Assembly: GCF_019402645.1 (NCBI RefSeq)
Contig: NZ_VKKS01000001.1
Coordinates: forward strand, 1,965,332-2,029,331
Direction of reading: 5' to 3'
Origin: Morganella morganii
Lineage (GTDB): Bacteria; Pseudomonadota; Gammaproteobacteria; Enterobacterales; Enterobacteriaceae
DNA length: 64,000 nt
Position numbers and translations under genes: made by a program. Every line of letters starts with the position of its first letter. The first letter of the stretch is position 1. The notes below the pieces were generated by a model. It did not search any database. It saw only the letters and a list, made by a program, of their open reading frames with translations, and was not told the origin of the DNA. Shown one piece after another: positions 33,800 through 42,867 of this stretch.

Positions 33800-34967
33800 T
33801 GAGTTTTTGCTCCAGCAGGGTCAGATCCCGTTCATCATCATGCGGAATTTCGCGGATAAGCCGCCATTCTGTCCGGCCGGGCGGATTACCCTCAATATCA
33901 ATCGCCGGTGTGCCCTGAAGAAAAATGGTTTCCACATTCTCGCGGCCTTTGGTCGTCCAGTAACCGTCAACCCGGGCCGGTTCACCCGCATACAACGGAG
34001 ATACGACCATCGGACCGCGATCATAACGCTCATACCACTGCCTGCTGGTTTCTTCTGTGAAATGCCCCTCTCCGCAAAAATGTAAAGAATCATCTTTTTT
34101 GATGACATAACGGATGGGCCGGATAAGTTCATTAATCCGGTAATAACTTTCTGGTGGAGTGCCGGGGGTAAGATCCGGATAGTCACCGGCCTGAATCATC
34201 AGCCCGCCGGGGTAACGGCTCAGGGTAATCTCCGGGTCAGCAGATAATATTTTACGGACATGAGTCTCACCACCGAGGCGCTCAATATAACGGTCAGCCA
34301 GGAACGTCAGCCACTGCACGCTGCGGATAGAATTTTCGTATTCCGTTACAGCCATATGAACGGTGGAATTCACCACCATCGCCGGATAACGTTGTGCCAG
34401 TTCGTATTCCTGCGGCATAAACAGATAATAGTCACGTGGCATAACCAGTGTATAACCGCAATCACCATGATCCGGTTCCAGCTCCTGACATAAAAACTGT
34501 AGCCACTCCTGAAATTCCTGTTTACCTTCTGCTGAAAACAGGATGTTCCACGGCAGATACAGACACAGATACGCAGTTCCCCAAGCACCGTCAGATTCAT
34601 CAGAATTCAGACAGTCCATAAGATATTCCGGGGCTTCGTCCTTATTTTTTGCATCACTGATATGCCAGCCTACAGGATCATCCCCTCCTGATTCCTCAAT
34701 TTTTTTCTCAATTTTGGCGATATTTTCTTCAGAATATTTTTTTAAACCGTCAAATTCATGGGAATGAAACTTAAGTTTTCCGGCGTACAGCTCACGGAAC
34801 CGGCGGTAACAGCGCAGAATGGCAGCTTTTTTCTCCGGGGTATAACCGTTTTTAAAGAAAAACGTCATCACCAGCCCGAGGCGGGTTAAATACCGTTTTT
34901 TATCATCAATCAGCAAAAATCCGGTGATTTCCCGGATAGCATTCAGTTCAGCTTCCTGTTCAGTCAT
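33789..34967 (-). CDS. DUF3396 protein, putative immunity to the VRR-NUC effector
   Basis: 392 residues, cytoplasmic, without signal peptide or membrane segments. The central and C-terminal parts match DUF3396 as I recall it (VNSTVHMAVTEYENSIRSVQ near 200, RYPGGLMIQAGDYPDLTPGT, YRINELIRPIRYVIKKDD). DUF3396 (TsiV) proteins are known partners that neutralise VRR-NUC (TseV) nuclease effectors in Salmonella, and the gene directly before this one encodes such a nuclease, 15 nt away. ATG 34967 has a strong AGGAGG site. The first 42 residues are repeated in a fragment at 33348-33479. Confidence 0.8.
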   Translation of the reverse strand: MTEQEAELNAIREITGFLLIDDKKRYLTRLGLVMTFFFKNGYTPEKKAAILRCYRRFRELYAGKLKFHSHEFDGLKKYSEENIAKIEKKIEESGGDDPVGWHISDAKNKDEAPEYLMDCLNSDESDGAWGTAYLCLYLPWNILFSAEGKQEFQEWLQFLCQELEPDHGDCGYTLVMPRDYYLFMPQEYELAQRYPAMVVNSTVHMAVTEYENSIRSVQWLTFLADRYIERLGGETHVRKILSADPEITLSRYPGGLMIQAGDYPDLTPGTPPESYYRINELIRPIRYVIKKDDSLHFCGEGHFTEETSRQWYERYDRGPMVVSPLYAGEPARVDGYWTTKGRENVETIFLQGTPAIDIEGNPPGRTEWRLIREIPHDDERDLTLLEQKLNGR

Positions 34968-34982
34968 TGTTCCTCCTGTGAT

Positions 34983-36464
34983 TTACTGGGTAGATAACGT
35001 CAGCGTACCGCCGACCAAAAAGGCCGCTAATGCCTCACTCAGGCCGACTGCTCCGGCACCACTGGCTCCGCCTGTAGCCGGTATCAGAGCAACCAGCACA
35101 ACAATCGCTGCCGCCACCGCAACACTGGCCACAATTTCAAACACATGGTCTTCAACCCAGAGTGCAATCTGTACCATGCCGTTGCCGAGATCAGTCATAA
35201 TCTGGGACCATTTTACATTTTGCAGGACATCAATAGTCAGATCCGTGTAATAACTGATTTCCTGCCATGCTGAGCGCAGATAATCCTTACTCAGCTGAAT
35301 CATTTCTCCGGTAACATCACTGAGCCAGTAAACGGCATACAGCAGAACCCCGGTTCCGGGTTCTATCACTTCCCTGACCACCCATTTTCCGGTTTCACGA
35401 AACCAGATACCGGCAGCAGAAAACTGAGCCGCCAGCTCCGTACTCAGAAAATCCAGCCCGCTTCCGATGTAATCACAGGACACTACCCAGGCTTCTGCGG
35501 CAGTATCACGGGTATACTCATAACCGGAGACAATATAGCCGCCCGCTTCATGAACAAGGTATTCTCCGGCTTCCTGTATGCCGTCAGTAAACATCTGCCA
35601 GCCTGATACCGGCCGGGAATCTGCCAGCACAGCCTGACCAAAAGCCGGCACATCCACATTCAGCGCCCACCACAGACTCGCCGCCGGTTTAATACGCCAG
35701 AGATTTTCACTGACCAGCGGGAAATCCACTAACACCAGATTTTCCAGAGCCTCCTGTGAAAACACCGGTTTATGTCCGGTTTTTCTCCTGTATTCAGCCA
35801 GCAGGCGCTCCTGTGCTTCCCAGGCTTTTTCCCGCTCTTTACGGCGGGAGCGGCGGTTTTCTTCGACATGGAAAACAGAAAATCGAGCAGGCGTAGATAT
35901 CAGTTTATAATCAGACTCTTGTCTTTTTTTAAGAAAATCCCCCGGGAATTTCACTTCAATCAGCCGTAGCAGATTATCCGTGCATGCTTTACCGTCCCAA
36001 TTTTCCCCGCGACCCGGCCAGCGGTTTGTCTCTTCATTAACAAGAATGATGTCCGGTCTGCGTATCCGCTTCACATTTTTTGTTATCCACTGTTCTGCTG
36101 TCGGACGGGCAAACGGATTTTCCGAATGTGGTATGTCATCCCCATATTTTTCACGTTTCTCCGCGCTGGTAGACATCATAGGGAGTGGTATTTTCTTTTT
36201 TCCCCGTATCGCAAAGACTACTTCTGCCTTATAGAACCACAACCAATCAGCCAGTGATTCCTCCGCCCGGATAAGCCCGCTCATCACCAGTTGTTTCAGA
36301 GAACGTTTTGCCCCGTCTTTGAGGTATGACGCACGCGGAAAATAAACAGCAAACCCGGCCTTTTCCTTCAGATAGCACTCATTTTCAGGAGACGGCAGCT
36401 GCGCACCTTCAACCCGGCAGGTGATGGTAGTACTGCCGGGACACACCTCTTTCATCGGTTTCAT
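34983..36464 (-). CDS. Putative T6SS nuclease effector, VRR-NUC-like domain with hydrophobic C terminus
   Basis: 493 residues. The nuclease core is near residues 125-190: RRPDIILVNE gives Asp138 and LLRLIEVKFPGD gives Glu170 and Lys172, the PD-(D/E)xK pattern of the VRR-NUC fold, which cuts DNA. The first 40 residues hold three cysteines. After residue 190 comes a charged helix (RRSRRKEREKAWEAQERLLA), a long region with aromatic amphipathic helices, and a hydrophobic tail near 440-490 (VASVAVAAAIVVLVALIPAT). The start overlaps the vgrG stop as ATGA, so this is VgrG cargo. The nuclease call is pattern-based; the role of the C-terminal half is unknown. Confidence 0.75.
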   Translation of the reverse strand: MKPMKEVCPGSTTITCRVEGAQLPSPENECYLKEKAGFAVYFPRASYLKDGAKRSLKQLVMSGLIRAEESLADWLWFYKAEVVFAIRGKKKIPLPMMSTSAEKREKYGDDIPHSENPFARPTAEQWITKNVKRIRRPDIILVNEETNRWPGRGENWDGKACTDNLLRLIEVKFPGDFLKKRQESDYKLISTPARFSVFHVEENRRSRRKEREKAWEAQERLLAEYRRKTGHKPVFSQEALENLVLVDFPLVSENLWRIKPAASLWWALNVDVPAFGQAVLADSRPVSGWQMFTDGIQEAGEYLVHEAGGYIVSGYEYTRDTAAEAWVVSCDYIGSGLDFLSTELAAQFSAAGIWFRETGKWVVREVIEPGTGVLLYAVYWLSDVTGEMIQLSKDYLRSAWQEISYYTDLTIDVLQNVKWSQIMTDLGNGMVQIALWVEDHVFEIVASVAVAAAIVVLVALIPATGGASGAGAVGLSEALAAFLVGGTLTLSTQ

Positions 36465-38668
36465 TCATTATCGTCCTTAAACTCCATCACATATTCTTCC
36501 GGGCTGTTATCAAACATCCGGTATAATTTACGGGTTTTCGGCTGGCTTTCTTCCGGGACTGTCAGCGTCAGCGATTCCGCCTGCTTCGTCTGAAGCGTCA
36601 TGGTAAAGCCGTTGGCATCCGTCACACCTCTGACTGCCTGACCGCTGGCTGTGGTGATCCGGTAAGGCTGGTTAACCAGTGGCGCCTCCGTTCCTTCCGT
36701 TGTCAGCCGGAAGCGGCCGGAATATTCAAACAGGGCGGGTGCTGTTTTAATACCGGCGGCGTGGTCAGAGACAGAGACAGACAGTCCTTCGATACGGATA
36801 TTTCCCATCGGGTCGATCACAATCTGCCCGCCGGTATTGCCGATGATGATTTCCCCGCCGGACGAACGGATCAGGAAATTTTTTCCGAGATGAAGTTCAT
36901 GATTATCCGCAATCTCGGTATACAGACTCTTGCCGATTTTCTGTGCCAGCTGACCGTCCGTTGTCTGTGTGACATTACCGGCGACATACAGTGACGACTG
37001 ACCGCCGATGGTCAGCTCATCGTCTTTTTTGACGGATACCGTCCGGTTATGACCAATCTCTGATGTCTGATCCTGCGTTACAGACACTTTCTGGTGCTGC
37101 CCGATACGTTCCTCATGATCATTATCCACTTCGGTAAGCCGGTCATGCAGAACCCGGGTATTCATGTCCTTCTGTGCATGAATATAGACTTCTTCTTTTC
37201 CGGCGAGATCCTCAAAACGCAGCTCGTTAAAGCCCTCCCCTTTATGGGTTTTTGTACGAAATGTGGTGCGGGTTTTCTCTTCCGGCAGACTGAGCGGCGG
37301 GCGGTTACGTCCGTTATAGGTACAGCCGGTGATAACCGGCCGGTCAATATCACCGTTAAGGTATGAAACGATAACTTCCTGCCCGATGCGGGGGATCGAC
37401 ATAAAACCAAAGCCGTCACCGTTCCAGCCGTGTGCTACCCGCAGCCAGCAGGAGGCACTGTGATCGGGTCTACCGTATCGATCCCAGTGAAAACAGACTT
37501 TCACCGCGCCTTGTTCATTGGTGTAAATTTCCTCACCTTCCGGCCCGACTACTGTCGCCAGCTCGTCACCGTCTGCCGTGGGTTTATAGCGGAACGGCGG
37601 ACGCCATTCCTGTGTACCGGGGATAAACTGCACGGTGTTACTGAATGTGGTTCCTTCACCGCCGCTGTTGTCTGCCAGCGGCTGCACACCGTGATGACTG
37701 ACGCTGATCACCTGCCAGGCCGTATTCATATCGGCGGAGGGATGATTTTTCAGGGAGAAAATCTTGCCGGGTCTCAGGGCAAAACAGTTGGTGCCCGCCG
37801 CCCCGATCTGGCGCGGGTTCTGGGATTGTTCATAACGCAGCTGCGTGAAGGATTTGCCCGGCGCATCCTGCTGAAAACGTCCGTAACTTTCAAAGGTAGT
37901 GTGCTGCTGATGCACCTCACCGGTTACCTGATGTTGCAGCGGGTAAGACGGATTCTGCGGGTTGTAATCTTTGTGGATCTGAATGTCGCCGCACAATTGT
38001 TCGGTATAACGCCAGGATGAGGCGGTACTGTCCGTAATATCCGTATCGGCCTGCGGATTGTAGGTCAGGTGAATACCGGCAGTCATGCCGAGATGGTTGT
38101 CACTGTAAAACAGTTTCGGGCCTTCCTCGAACCAGAAATTAATCCCTTCCTCAAAGGCCAGACGGCACCAGAATTCATAAGCAGATTCCCGTTTCTGGGT
38201 GATGTAATCCCGCTTTTGATGCAGCTCATTCTGATAAAACTTCAGGTCATTCTTAACATGGGCTTCTTTCAGCAGAATAGCCAGAATCTCCGGAACGGAT
38301 TGTTGCCGGAAAATACGGCTGTCCTGATTCAGCGTCATGATCCACATTTCCGGGCGGATCAGAAAGTGATACCAGGTTTTGTTGCCGTCAGTATTACCTT
38401 GTTCGGCGGAGGCCAGCAGCCCCTGTACGGTACGGATGCGGGTGCCGTTACGGGTCACGGTCAGTGAAGCCGCAGAGCCGAGACATTCTCTGAAACTGAC
38501 TGACGGCAGCAGACTGACGGCGGAAACGGATAAGGTGAATAATGAGGATATTTCCTCATTAAGCGTAAACTCAGTGACCTGAAAAGTATTTTCCGGCAAT
38601 CGTCCGATTTTGCAGGTAAAGACCAGCCCGGAACGCCCCGGCAGCAAATCAGAAATGGAAGGTATCAC
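36461..38668 (-). CDS. vgrG: VgrG spike protein with C-terminal extension
   Basis: 735 residues. It contains the gp27-like base (about 1-380), the gp5-like OB fold (VVGPEGEEIYTNEQGAVKVC, then WLRVAHGWNGDGFGFMSIPR, IGQEVIVSYLNGD) and the beta-helix needle (DUF2345-like, near 480-620). Residues about 640-735 form an extension (GRFRLTTEGTEAPLVNQPYR, ITTASGQAVRGVTDANGFTM) resembling the transthyretin-like domains that dock effectors. It trimerises on Hcp and carries the PAAR tip. The start is GTG 38668. It overlaps the effector gene downstream and follows hcp by 97 nt. Confidence 0.93.
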   Translation of the reverse strand: MIPSISDLLPGRSGLVFTCKIGRLPENTFQVTEFTLNEEISSLFTLSVSAVSLLPSVSFRECLGSAASLTVTRNGTRIRTVQGLLASAEQGNTDGNKTWYHFLIRPEMWIMTLNQDSRIFRQQSVPEILAILLKEAHVKNDLKFYQNELHQKRDYITQKRESAYEFWCRLAFEEGINFWFEEGPKLFYSDNHLGMTAGIHLTYNPQADTDITDSTASSWRYTEQLCGDIQIHKDYNPQNPSYPLQHQVTGEVHQQHTTFESYGRFQQDAPGKSFTQLRYEQSQNPRQIGAAGTNCFALRPGKIFSLKNHPSADMNTAWQVISVSHHGVQPLADNSGGEGTTFSNTVQFIPGTQEWRPPFRYKPTADGDELATVVGPEGEEIYTNEQGAVKVCFHWDRYGRPDHSASCWLRVAHGWNGDGFGFMSIPRIGQEVIVSYLNGDIDRPVITGCTYNGRNRPPLSLPEEKTRTTFRTKTHKGEGFNELRFEDLAGKEEVYIHAQKDMNTRVLHDRLTEVDNDHEERIGQHQKVSVTQDQTSEIGHNRTVSVKKDDELTIGGQSSLYVAGNVTQTTDGQLAQKIGKSLYTEIADNHELHLGKNFLIRSSGGEIIIGNTGGQIVIDPMGNIRIEGLSVSVSDHAAGIKTAPALFEYSGRFRLTTEGTEAPLVNQPYRITTASGQAVRGVTDANGFTMTLQTKQAESLTLTVPEESQPKTRKLYRMFDNSPEEYVMEFKDDNE

Positions 38669-38765
38669 AACGCCCCCGTACAGTAACTGTCACGGACAGC
38701 GGTGACGCCAATGCCCGCAGAGAAAATAAAAGCAGCCCGGACTGATACCGGCCGGACTGTATTCA

Positions 38766-39284
38766 TTACGCTTCGATTGGTGCACGCCAGTCATCAGCAC
38801 CGGAGGTGCCTGCAACGGTGTGTTCCCAGTCGATTTTGCGGTAAGAAAGTGACACTTCGATCAGCTGGGTGTAATCCGTTTTTTGCGGATCCTGACAATG
38901 CGGCATTTTGCAGTCGATATTGACGATAGTTGCATCTTCCAGTGAGGTGGTGAAGAAATGCTCCTGCTTACCCTCAACGGAAGTGCGGTACCATTTCAGC
39001 TGCACTTTCGGCAGCATTTCACCGGCAGCCAGGGCGTTGTACAGCAGCGGAACCGCTTTGTTCAGCGCGACAGTGAATTTAAACGGGCGGTGCGCACGCT
39101 GACCGGATGGCTGGCCGGACTGCGGGTCGGTCGGAACAGTGACAATATGTTCAAATTCCTGTACCAGCATCTCATCTTCATGACCCTGCACATAGATGTT
39201 ACCGACAGATTCAGCGGTAAACGCACCGGCAGTGATATTGCCCTGGGTTTTGCCTTCGATAGAGATATAGCATGGAGTTGGCAT
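38766..39284 (-). CDS. hcp: Hcp, T6SS inner tube protein
   Basis: 172 residues of the Hcp1 family (CYISIEGKTQGNITAGAFTA at 5-24, EDEMLVQEFEHIVTVPTDPQ, RPFKFTVALNKAVPLLYNAL, and a C-terminal IDWEHTVAGTSGADDW). It forms hexameric rings that stack into the expelled tube. AAGGA precedes the ATG. It heads the minus-strand cargo operon, with vgrG next. A second, shorter Hcp is encoded at 60087-60566. Confidence 0.95.
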   Translation of the reverse strand: MPTPCYISIEGKTQGNITAGAFTAESVGNIYVQGHEDEMLVQEFEHIVTVPTDPQSGQPSGQRAHRPFKFTVALNKAVPLLYNALAAGEMLPKVQLKWYRTSVEGKQEHFFTTSLEDATIVNIDCKMPHCQDPQKTDYTQLIEVSLSYRKIDWEHTVAGTSGADDWRAPIEA

Positions 39285-39446
39285 GGTAAAATTCCTTATT
39301 TATAAACAGGTAACAATTCGTTACCGGACGAGTGACTTCGTCATCAGCCAGTGCGCATGGTGATAATGCAGAAAGCATAAATTTAACTAATATTGATGTA
39401 AAGCCTTCCGGTGGTCAAATTGCCTTCTGCATCTCCCGGGATAATC

Positions 39447-39459
39447 ATCTTAAGTTAAA
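39447..39459 (-). promoter_or_regulatory. 13-bp repeat upstream of hcp
   Basis: ATCTTAAGTTAAA, identical to 40267-40279. It lies 163 bp before the hcp start. The core TTAA-G-TTAA is nearly palindromic, so it could bind a dimeric regulator in either orientation. Confidence 0.45.
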
Positions 39460-40266
39460 AAAGATGAAAAAACAGGATATTAATCTACTTTAATTCTTAT
39501 TTTGATAGGTTATCGAAATCAAGAACCACAAACAAACGATCTGAAATTTAACAAAAAAATAGTAAAAACAGATAAAAATTCAATAAAACAATGCGTTACA
39601 GACTTTTCATCTTATGATCAGAAAAATAAAATAAGTAACAAAATATTATTTACAGTAATTCAATGATATATATTGAAAAAATTACATTTATACAAATTAC
39701 ACTATATATAAAATGATAATATACCGATTTTATAGCACTGTTATTCTTTAATAGACAAAATAAAATATCGACCATAGATGAGAACATAAATTTTTTACTT
39801 ATCTAAAGTGTAATACTTATATTTGGCATCTATGATATTCATCTGAATAATACTTTTAGTTATCAAAGATGTTACTGTTTATTAAAAAATACATTTGTGT
39901 AATATATGTAACCGGATATCTGTGATTCTTGTTGACACATTCAAAAACCAGCACAGAATTATTTATTTTTTTACTAATGGATGTAAAAGAATATATCATG
40001 GATTAAATTTATACTTTCAGTATAATTCCCGCATAATTACTACTATGACTTGTTTTCCCCCTATCTTACTTTTATTTCAATCTTCCCGGGATTAATTACC
40101 ATTTATACTAGTAATCAATAAGACACCTCACTAATTCAAACAAAAATTATTTTAACATTTATCTATCTGTTGACTAACACACCCGCATAATTAGTAAAAT
40201 AATTTTACTGTATTGACATTGCCCCCCCACAGACGATAACTTTTGCATTAATGTAATTTTTGATTT

Positions 40267-40279
40267 ATCTTAAGTTAAA
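40267..40279 (+). promoter_or_regulatory. 13-bp repeat upstream of tssB
   Basis: The second copy of ATCTTAAGTTAAA, 142 bp before the tssB start. In such A+T-rich DNA chance is possible, but the matching distances from two T6SS operons are suggestive. Confidence 0.45.
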
Positions 40280-40420
40280 TATTTTAATTGACACTGAATA
40301 CAATGAATTACATGGCAGACGTGTATTCACTTGGTGGTTTTACCCGGTTCCGGCAATCACCCGTCTTATGTATCTATACAGGGTAATTAACTCCCTCACT
40401 AAAATTCATAAGGGTAATCA

Positions 40421-40918
40421 ATGAGTAAAAATAGTCTTGGCAGCGTTGCGCCGAAAGAGCGCATTAATATTAAATATACACCACATGATGGCGGAAGCCA
40501 GGCAGAAATTGAATTACCACATCATCTTCTGGTTATTGGTGATTTCAAAAATAAGGAAGAAGATACACCGATTGAAGAACGAAAAACTGTTTCGATTGAT
40601 CAAAATAACTTTAACTCAGTAATGGAAAACTCAGGTATCAACCTGACATTTGCTGTTAAGAACCATCTTGAAGAAGAAAGTAATTCAGAAATTCCTGTCA
40701 ATCTTGATATTAAGTCTCTTCGTGACTTCTCCCCTGACAATATTGCGAAAAATGTTCCTGAATTAAATAAGCTACTTGAATTGCGGGAAGCATTGGTCGC
40801 ACTGAAAGGTCCCCTGGGAAATATTCCCGCATTCCGTAAACAACTTCAGGCACTGCTGGATAATGAATCCACCCGTGAACAACTGTTAAAAGAACTGGAT
40901 ATCGTCAGCAATAAATAA
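40421..40918 (+). CDS. tssB: TssB (VipA), small sheath subunit
   Basis: 165 residues. The family N-terminal beta segment is clear (APKERINIKYTPHDGGSQAE, then IELPHHLLVIGDF at 30-42), followed by the helices (NLTFAVKNHL, FSPDNIAKNVPELNKLLELR) that pair with TssC. Together they form the contractile cytoplasmic sheath. AAGGG precedes the ATG. It is the first gene of the 22-kb structural operon; tssC follows 17 nt later. Confidence 0.96.
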   Translation: MSKNSLGSVAPKERINIKYTPHDGGSQAEIELPHHLLVIGDFKNKEEDTPIEERKTVSIDQNNFNSVMENSGINLTFAVKNHLEEESNSEIPVNLDIKSLRDFSPDNIAKNVPELNKLLELREALVALKGPLGNIPAFRKQLQALLDNESTREQLLKELDIVSNK

Positions 40919-40935
40919 TTGATGGGAATCGTGCT

Positions 40936-42420
40936 ATGTCTACAGCAACAGAAAGTATAAAACAGGAAGCAGGCCAGATCCCTGCCGGTACATCACTGCT
41001 TGATGAAATTATGTCACAGTCCCGGATGACACCGGAAACCGAAGCCTATGATATTGCAAAACAGGGTGTTGCCGCATTTATCAGTAATATTCTGGCCAGT
41101 GATTCCAAAGAAGAACCTATCAATAAGTTATTGATAGATAAGATGCTGGTTGAGCTGGATAAAAAACTCAGCGCGCAGATGGATGAAATTCTGCATAACG
41201 ACCGGTTTCAGGAAGTGGAATCCTCCTGGCGTTCCCTGAAGTTACTCGTGGATCGCACTGATTTCCGTGAAAATATAAAGATTAATATTATTCATGCCAC
41301 CAAATCCGAGCTGCTGGAAGATTTTGAGTTTTCACCTGAAATAGTCCAGTCCGGTTTCTACAGGCATGTCTACTCTGCCGGTTATGGCCAGTTCGGTGGT
41401 GAGCCGGTTGCCGCTGTTGTCGGGAACTATGCTTTCAGCAACACCACCCCGGATATGAAACTACTTCAGTACGTCAGTGCTGTCGGTGCGATGGCACATG
41501 CTCCTTTCCTGTCATCTGTTTCTCCTGAATTTTTTGGTGTGAACAGCTATACCGAATTACCGGCTATCAAAGATCTGAAATCCGTTTTTGAAGGCCCTGC
41601 ACACACAAAATGGCGTTCACTGCGTGAAGCGGAAGATTCCCGTTACCTCGGCCTGACCGCCCCGCGTTTCCTGCTGCGCCTTCCTTACGATATGGTTGAA
41701 AACCCGATTAAAACTTTCAACTATCGTGAAAGTGTCAAACAAAACCATGACCACTATCTGTGGGGTAACACTGCATTTCTGCTGGCTGCCGGTATCAATA
41801 ACAGTTTCGCCAAATACCGCTGGTGCCCGAATATCATCGGGCCTCAGAGCGGCGGTTCCGTCAGCGATCTCCCTGTCCATTGCTTTGAGGCAATGGGCGA
41901 ACTGCAGACCAAAATCCCGACAGAAATTCTTATCACTGACCGCCGTGAATTTGAGCTGGCAGAGGAAGGCTTTATTACCCTGACTATGCGCAAAGGCAGT
42001 GATAATGCAGCATTCTTCTCCGCCAACTCTGTGCAGAAACCAAAGCATTACCCGAACACCCGTGAAGGCAAAATGGCGGAAACCAACTATAAACTGGGTA
42101 CTCAACTACCGTACATGTTCATTATCAACCGCCTGGCACATTACATCAAAGTGTTACAGCGCGAGCAGATCGGTGCATGGAAAGAACGTCAGGATCTGGA
42201 GCGTGAACTGAATATCTGGCTGAAGCAGTATATCGCCGATCAGGAAAACCCGCCGTCAGATGTCCGCAGCAAGCGTCCTCTGCGTTCCGCACAGATTCAG
42301 GTACTGGATGTCGAGGGAGATCCGGGCTGGTATCAGGTAGCTATCCAGGTGCGTCCGCACTTCAAATATATGGGGGCCAGTTTCGAACTGTCACTGGTTG
42401 GCCGGCTCGATAAGGAATAA
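40936..42420 (+). CDS. tssC: TssC (VipB), large sheath subunit
   Basis: 494 residues, the usual family length. Recognisable segments are SSWRSLKLLVDRTDFRENIK near 95, FGGEPVAAVVGNYAFSNTTP near 153, FEGPAHTKWRSLREAEDSRY near 219 and the end MGASFELSLVGRLDKE. It forms the body of the sheath with TssB; ClpV disassembles the contracted sheath through the TssC N-terminal helix. GGGA precedes the ATG. tssE follows 5 nt after the stop. Confidence 0.97.
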   Translation: MSTATESIKQEAGQIPAGTSLLDEIMSQSRMTPETEAYDIAKQGVAAFISNILASDSKEEPINKLLIDKMLVELDKKLSAQMDEILHNDRFQEVESSWRSLKLLVDRTDFRENIKINIIHATKSELLEDFEFSPEIVQSGFYRHVYSAGYGQFGGEPVAAVVGNYAFSNTTPDMKLLQYVSAVGAMAHAPFLSSVSPEFFGVNSYTELPAIKDLKSVFEGPAHTKWRSLREAEDSRYLGLTAPRFLLRLPYDMVENPIKTFNYRESVKQNHDHYLWGNTAFLLAAGINNSFAKYRWCPNIIGPQSGGSVSDLPVHCFEAMGELQTKIPTEILITDRREFELAEEGFITLTMRKGSDNAAFFSANSVQKPKHYPNTREGKMAETNYKLGTQLPYMFIINRLAHYIKVLQREQIGAWKERQDLERELNIWLKQYIADQENPPSDVRSKRPLRSAQIQVLDVEGDPGWYQVAIQVRPHFKYMGASFELSLVGRLDKE

Positions 42421-42425
42421 CCGGA

Positions 42426-42863
42426 ATGGGGGCGTATTATCATCGTCACTCTTCACAACCCGTACGCCTTTTTGAACGGATAAGAGGGAAGCTCGTCGGT
42501 GCTTCCCGTCAGTCCCGCACGGCTGCACTGATTAATTCGGTCAAATCACACCTGACACTGGTGCTGAATACCCGGCCGGAAACCTGTCAGAGCAGCCGTG
42601 AGCTGGGCGTGACGGATCTTAATGATGCCACCTCGACAGCAGTGGATTTCCGTGCAAGCCTGGAAACTGCCATCCGGGACTGCATTCTGCACTATGAACC
42701 GCGGATCAGTGATGTCGCGGTGGAAAGTGTGATTGATGAGCATAACCCGCTCCTTCTGGAGTTCCGTATCACCGCACTGGTGTTGCTGGAAAATCAGTCT
42801 CAGTTAATTGAGTTTAATATGCAGATGGACAGTCACCGGCACTACAGATTGAAGCAGGCCTGA
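42426..42863 (+). CDS. tssE: TssE, gp25-like baseplate protein
   Basis: 145 residues of the gp25/lysozyme-like wedge family: LFERIRGKL near 15-23, VKSHLTLVLNTRPETCQSSR near 39, then YEPRISDVAVESVIDE. It links the baseplate to the sheath. It is packed tightly between tssC and tssF (5 and 4 nt), so it is co-translated with the other baseplate genes. Confidence 0.93.
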   Translation: MGAYYHRHSSQPVRLFERIRGKLVGASRQSRTAALINSVKSHLTLVLNTRPETCQSSRELGVTDLNDATSTAVDFRASLETAIRDCILHYEPRISDVAVESVIDEHNPLLLEFRITALVLLENQSQLIEFNMQMDSHRHYRLKQA

Positions 42864-42867
42864 CAGT

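Larger units (their letters stand above)
39285..40420. other. 1.1-kb A+T-rich divergent regulatory region of the T6SS
   Basis: No gene is supported. The region is very A+T-rich and separates the hcp-vgrG operon from the tssB operon. It holds a 13-bp repeat (39447-39459 and 40267-40279) at similar distances from both operons. A TTGACA at 40213-40218 with a TAACTT 18 bp downstream is a possible tssB promoter; a second TTGACA is at 40288. No sigma-54 -24/-12 element was seen. Confidence 0.6.

Noticed and set aside
39285..40420. Sigma-54 promoter for the T6SS genes
   Set aside because: A search by eye for GG-N10-GC type -24/-12 elements found none convincing, and the VasH-like protein lacks the sigma-54 module.
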